This document shows, piece by piece, positions 20,487 to 20,955 of a stretch of 20,955 bases of DNA (within the stretch, counting starts at the first letter, position 1; each line of letters starts with the position of its first letter). A program made the position numbers and the translations under genes. This DNA is from Pelargonium cotyledonis (Eukaryota; Streptophyta; Magnoliopsida; Geraniales; Geraniaceae). Location of the stretch: contig JAYMTA010001249.1 in assembly GCA_036897625.1 (NCBI GenBank), positions 1 to 20,955 on the forward strand, read 5' to 3'. The notes beneath the pieces are model-generated. The model saw nothing but the letters and a program-made list of their open reading frames with translations, made no database searches and was not told the DNA's origin.

Positions 20487-20955
20487 CAGGGGCGGCCCAA
20501 CGTCTTCGGGGCTTAATCCGAAACATTAGTTTGAGGCTTTTCATATAAAATTTATTTTTCTAGCTTTTTTACTTGTAAATTCTTTTACTAAATTTTTATA
20601 ATCAATTTGTTGTAAAAAGTCTTTTTTAATGGATAAAATAGCCGATCCATTTAATCTTTGTTGTGACATTGTTGATCTTAAGTAATTTTTTTTATTAATT
20701 TTAGTTTTAAAAAACTTCTTTCTGTTGATGCAACAGATACCGGAATCGTTAATATTATTCTATATGCAATATATGTATTTTATGAAAGAATTAATTTTTT
20801 TAATATAATTGAGTATATCAATGGGAGTGTCATTTTCTATACGTACGATTTCTCTTAAAACTCTTAATTCTGAAAACAAATCAAAACTGTCAACATCTGA
20901 ACAAGAATTGTGTTTCAAGGAATTTTCAAGATTAAAACACCTATCTTTTAAACTG
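20487..20955 (-). mobile_element. hAT transposon end with transposase C-terminal (dimerisation) region
   Basis: CAGGGGCGGCCCAA at 20487-20500 matches the terminal inverted repeat type of plant hAT elements (CAGGGGCGG...). The eight bases outside it, CTGGCAGC at 20479-20486, are the candidate target-site duplication. On the minus strand the inside encodes a hAT dimerisation domain of the zinc-finger MYM-type-1-like group: SELRVLREI and NYIKKINSF at about 20792-20875, then ILTIPVSVASTERSF at about 20709-20752 and YLRSTMSQQRLNGSAILSI at about 20633-20690, with a stop at 20543-20541. At least two frameshifts (near 20757-20790 and in the A-run near 20690-20700) show decay. The rest of the element lies beyond the window edge. 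Confidence 0.8.

Overview
This is nuclear DNA from a flowering plant, most likely a woody eudicot. The evidence is short coding exons separated by GT-AG introns, AT-rich intergenic DNA, plant-only protein families and several decayed plant transposons. I cannot fix the species from sequence alone; the protein and repeat style would fit Rosaceae, but that is an impression.

Layout, left to right. (1) About 180-1110, minus strand: an internally deleted L1-type LINE with a 31-nt poly(A) tail (poly-T on the plus strand). (2) About 1503-2417: an LTR-like block, probably a solo LTR in minus orientation. (3) About 2418-4140: AT-rich upstream DNA with a 29-bp tandem duplication just before a TATA box. 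(4) 4614-6956, plus: a complete four-coding-exon GH3 amido synthetase of the JAR1 type (569 aa), with a 5' UTR intron. (5) About 7.0-9.0 kb: intergenic, no gene seen. (6) 9578-13473, plus: a five-exon DUF3133/EDR4-like zinc-ribbon protein (917 aa), preceded by a 14-codon uORF that ends one base before the main ATG. (7) 15067-17459, plus: a three-exon trichome birefringence-like (TBL) polysaccharide O-acetyltransferase (462 aa), with a possible MITE remnant in intron 2. (8) 17901-20177, minus: a tiny two-exon gene for a 51-aa single-pass membrane protein. Its 2.1-kb intron holds a decayed LINE reverse transcriptase in the opposite orientation. (9) 20487 to the right edge: the end of a hAT transposon, with terminal repeat and transposase dimerisation domain on the minus strand.

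The genes are ordinary single plant genes, not an operon. JAR1-type GH3 (jasmonoyl-isoleucine formation) and EDR4-like proteins both belong to stress and defence signalling, while TBL proteins modify the cell wall; nothing in the sequence shows that they are co-regulated. The least conventional parts are the 51-aa gene, whose exons are too short for routine gene finders and whose promoter carries several site II (TGGGCY) elements, the uORF abutting the EDR4-like start, and the deleted LINE that joins the start of ORF2 directly to its end.
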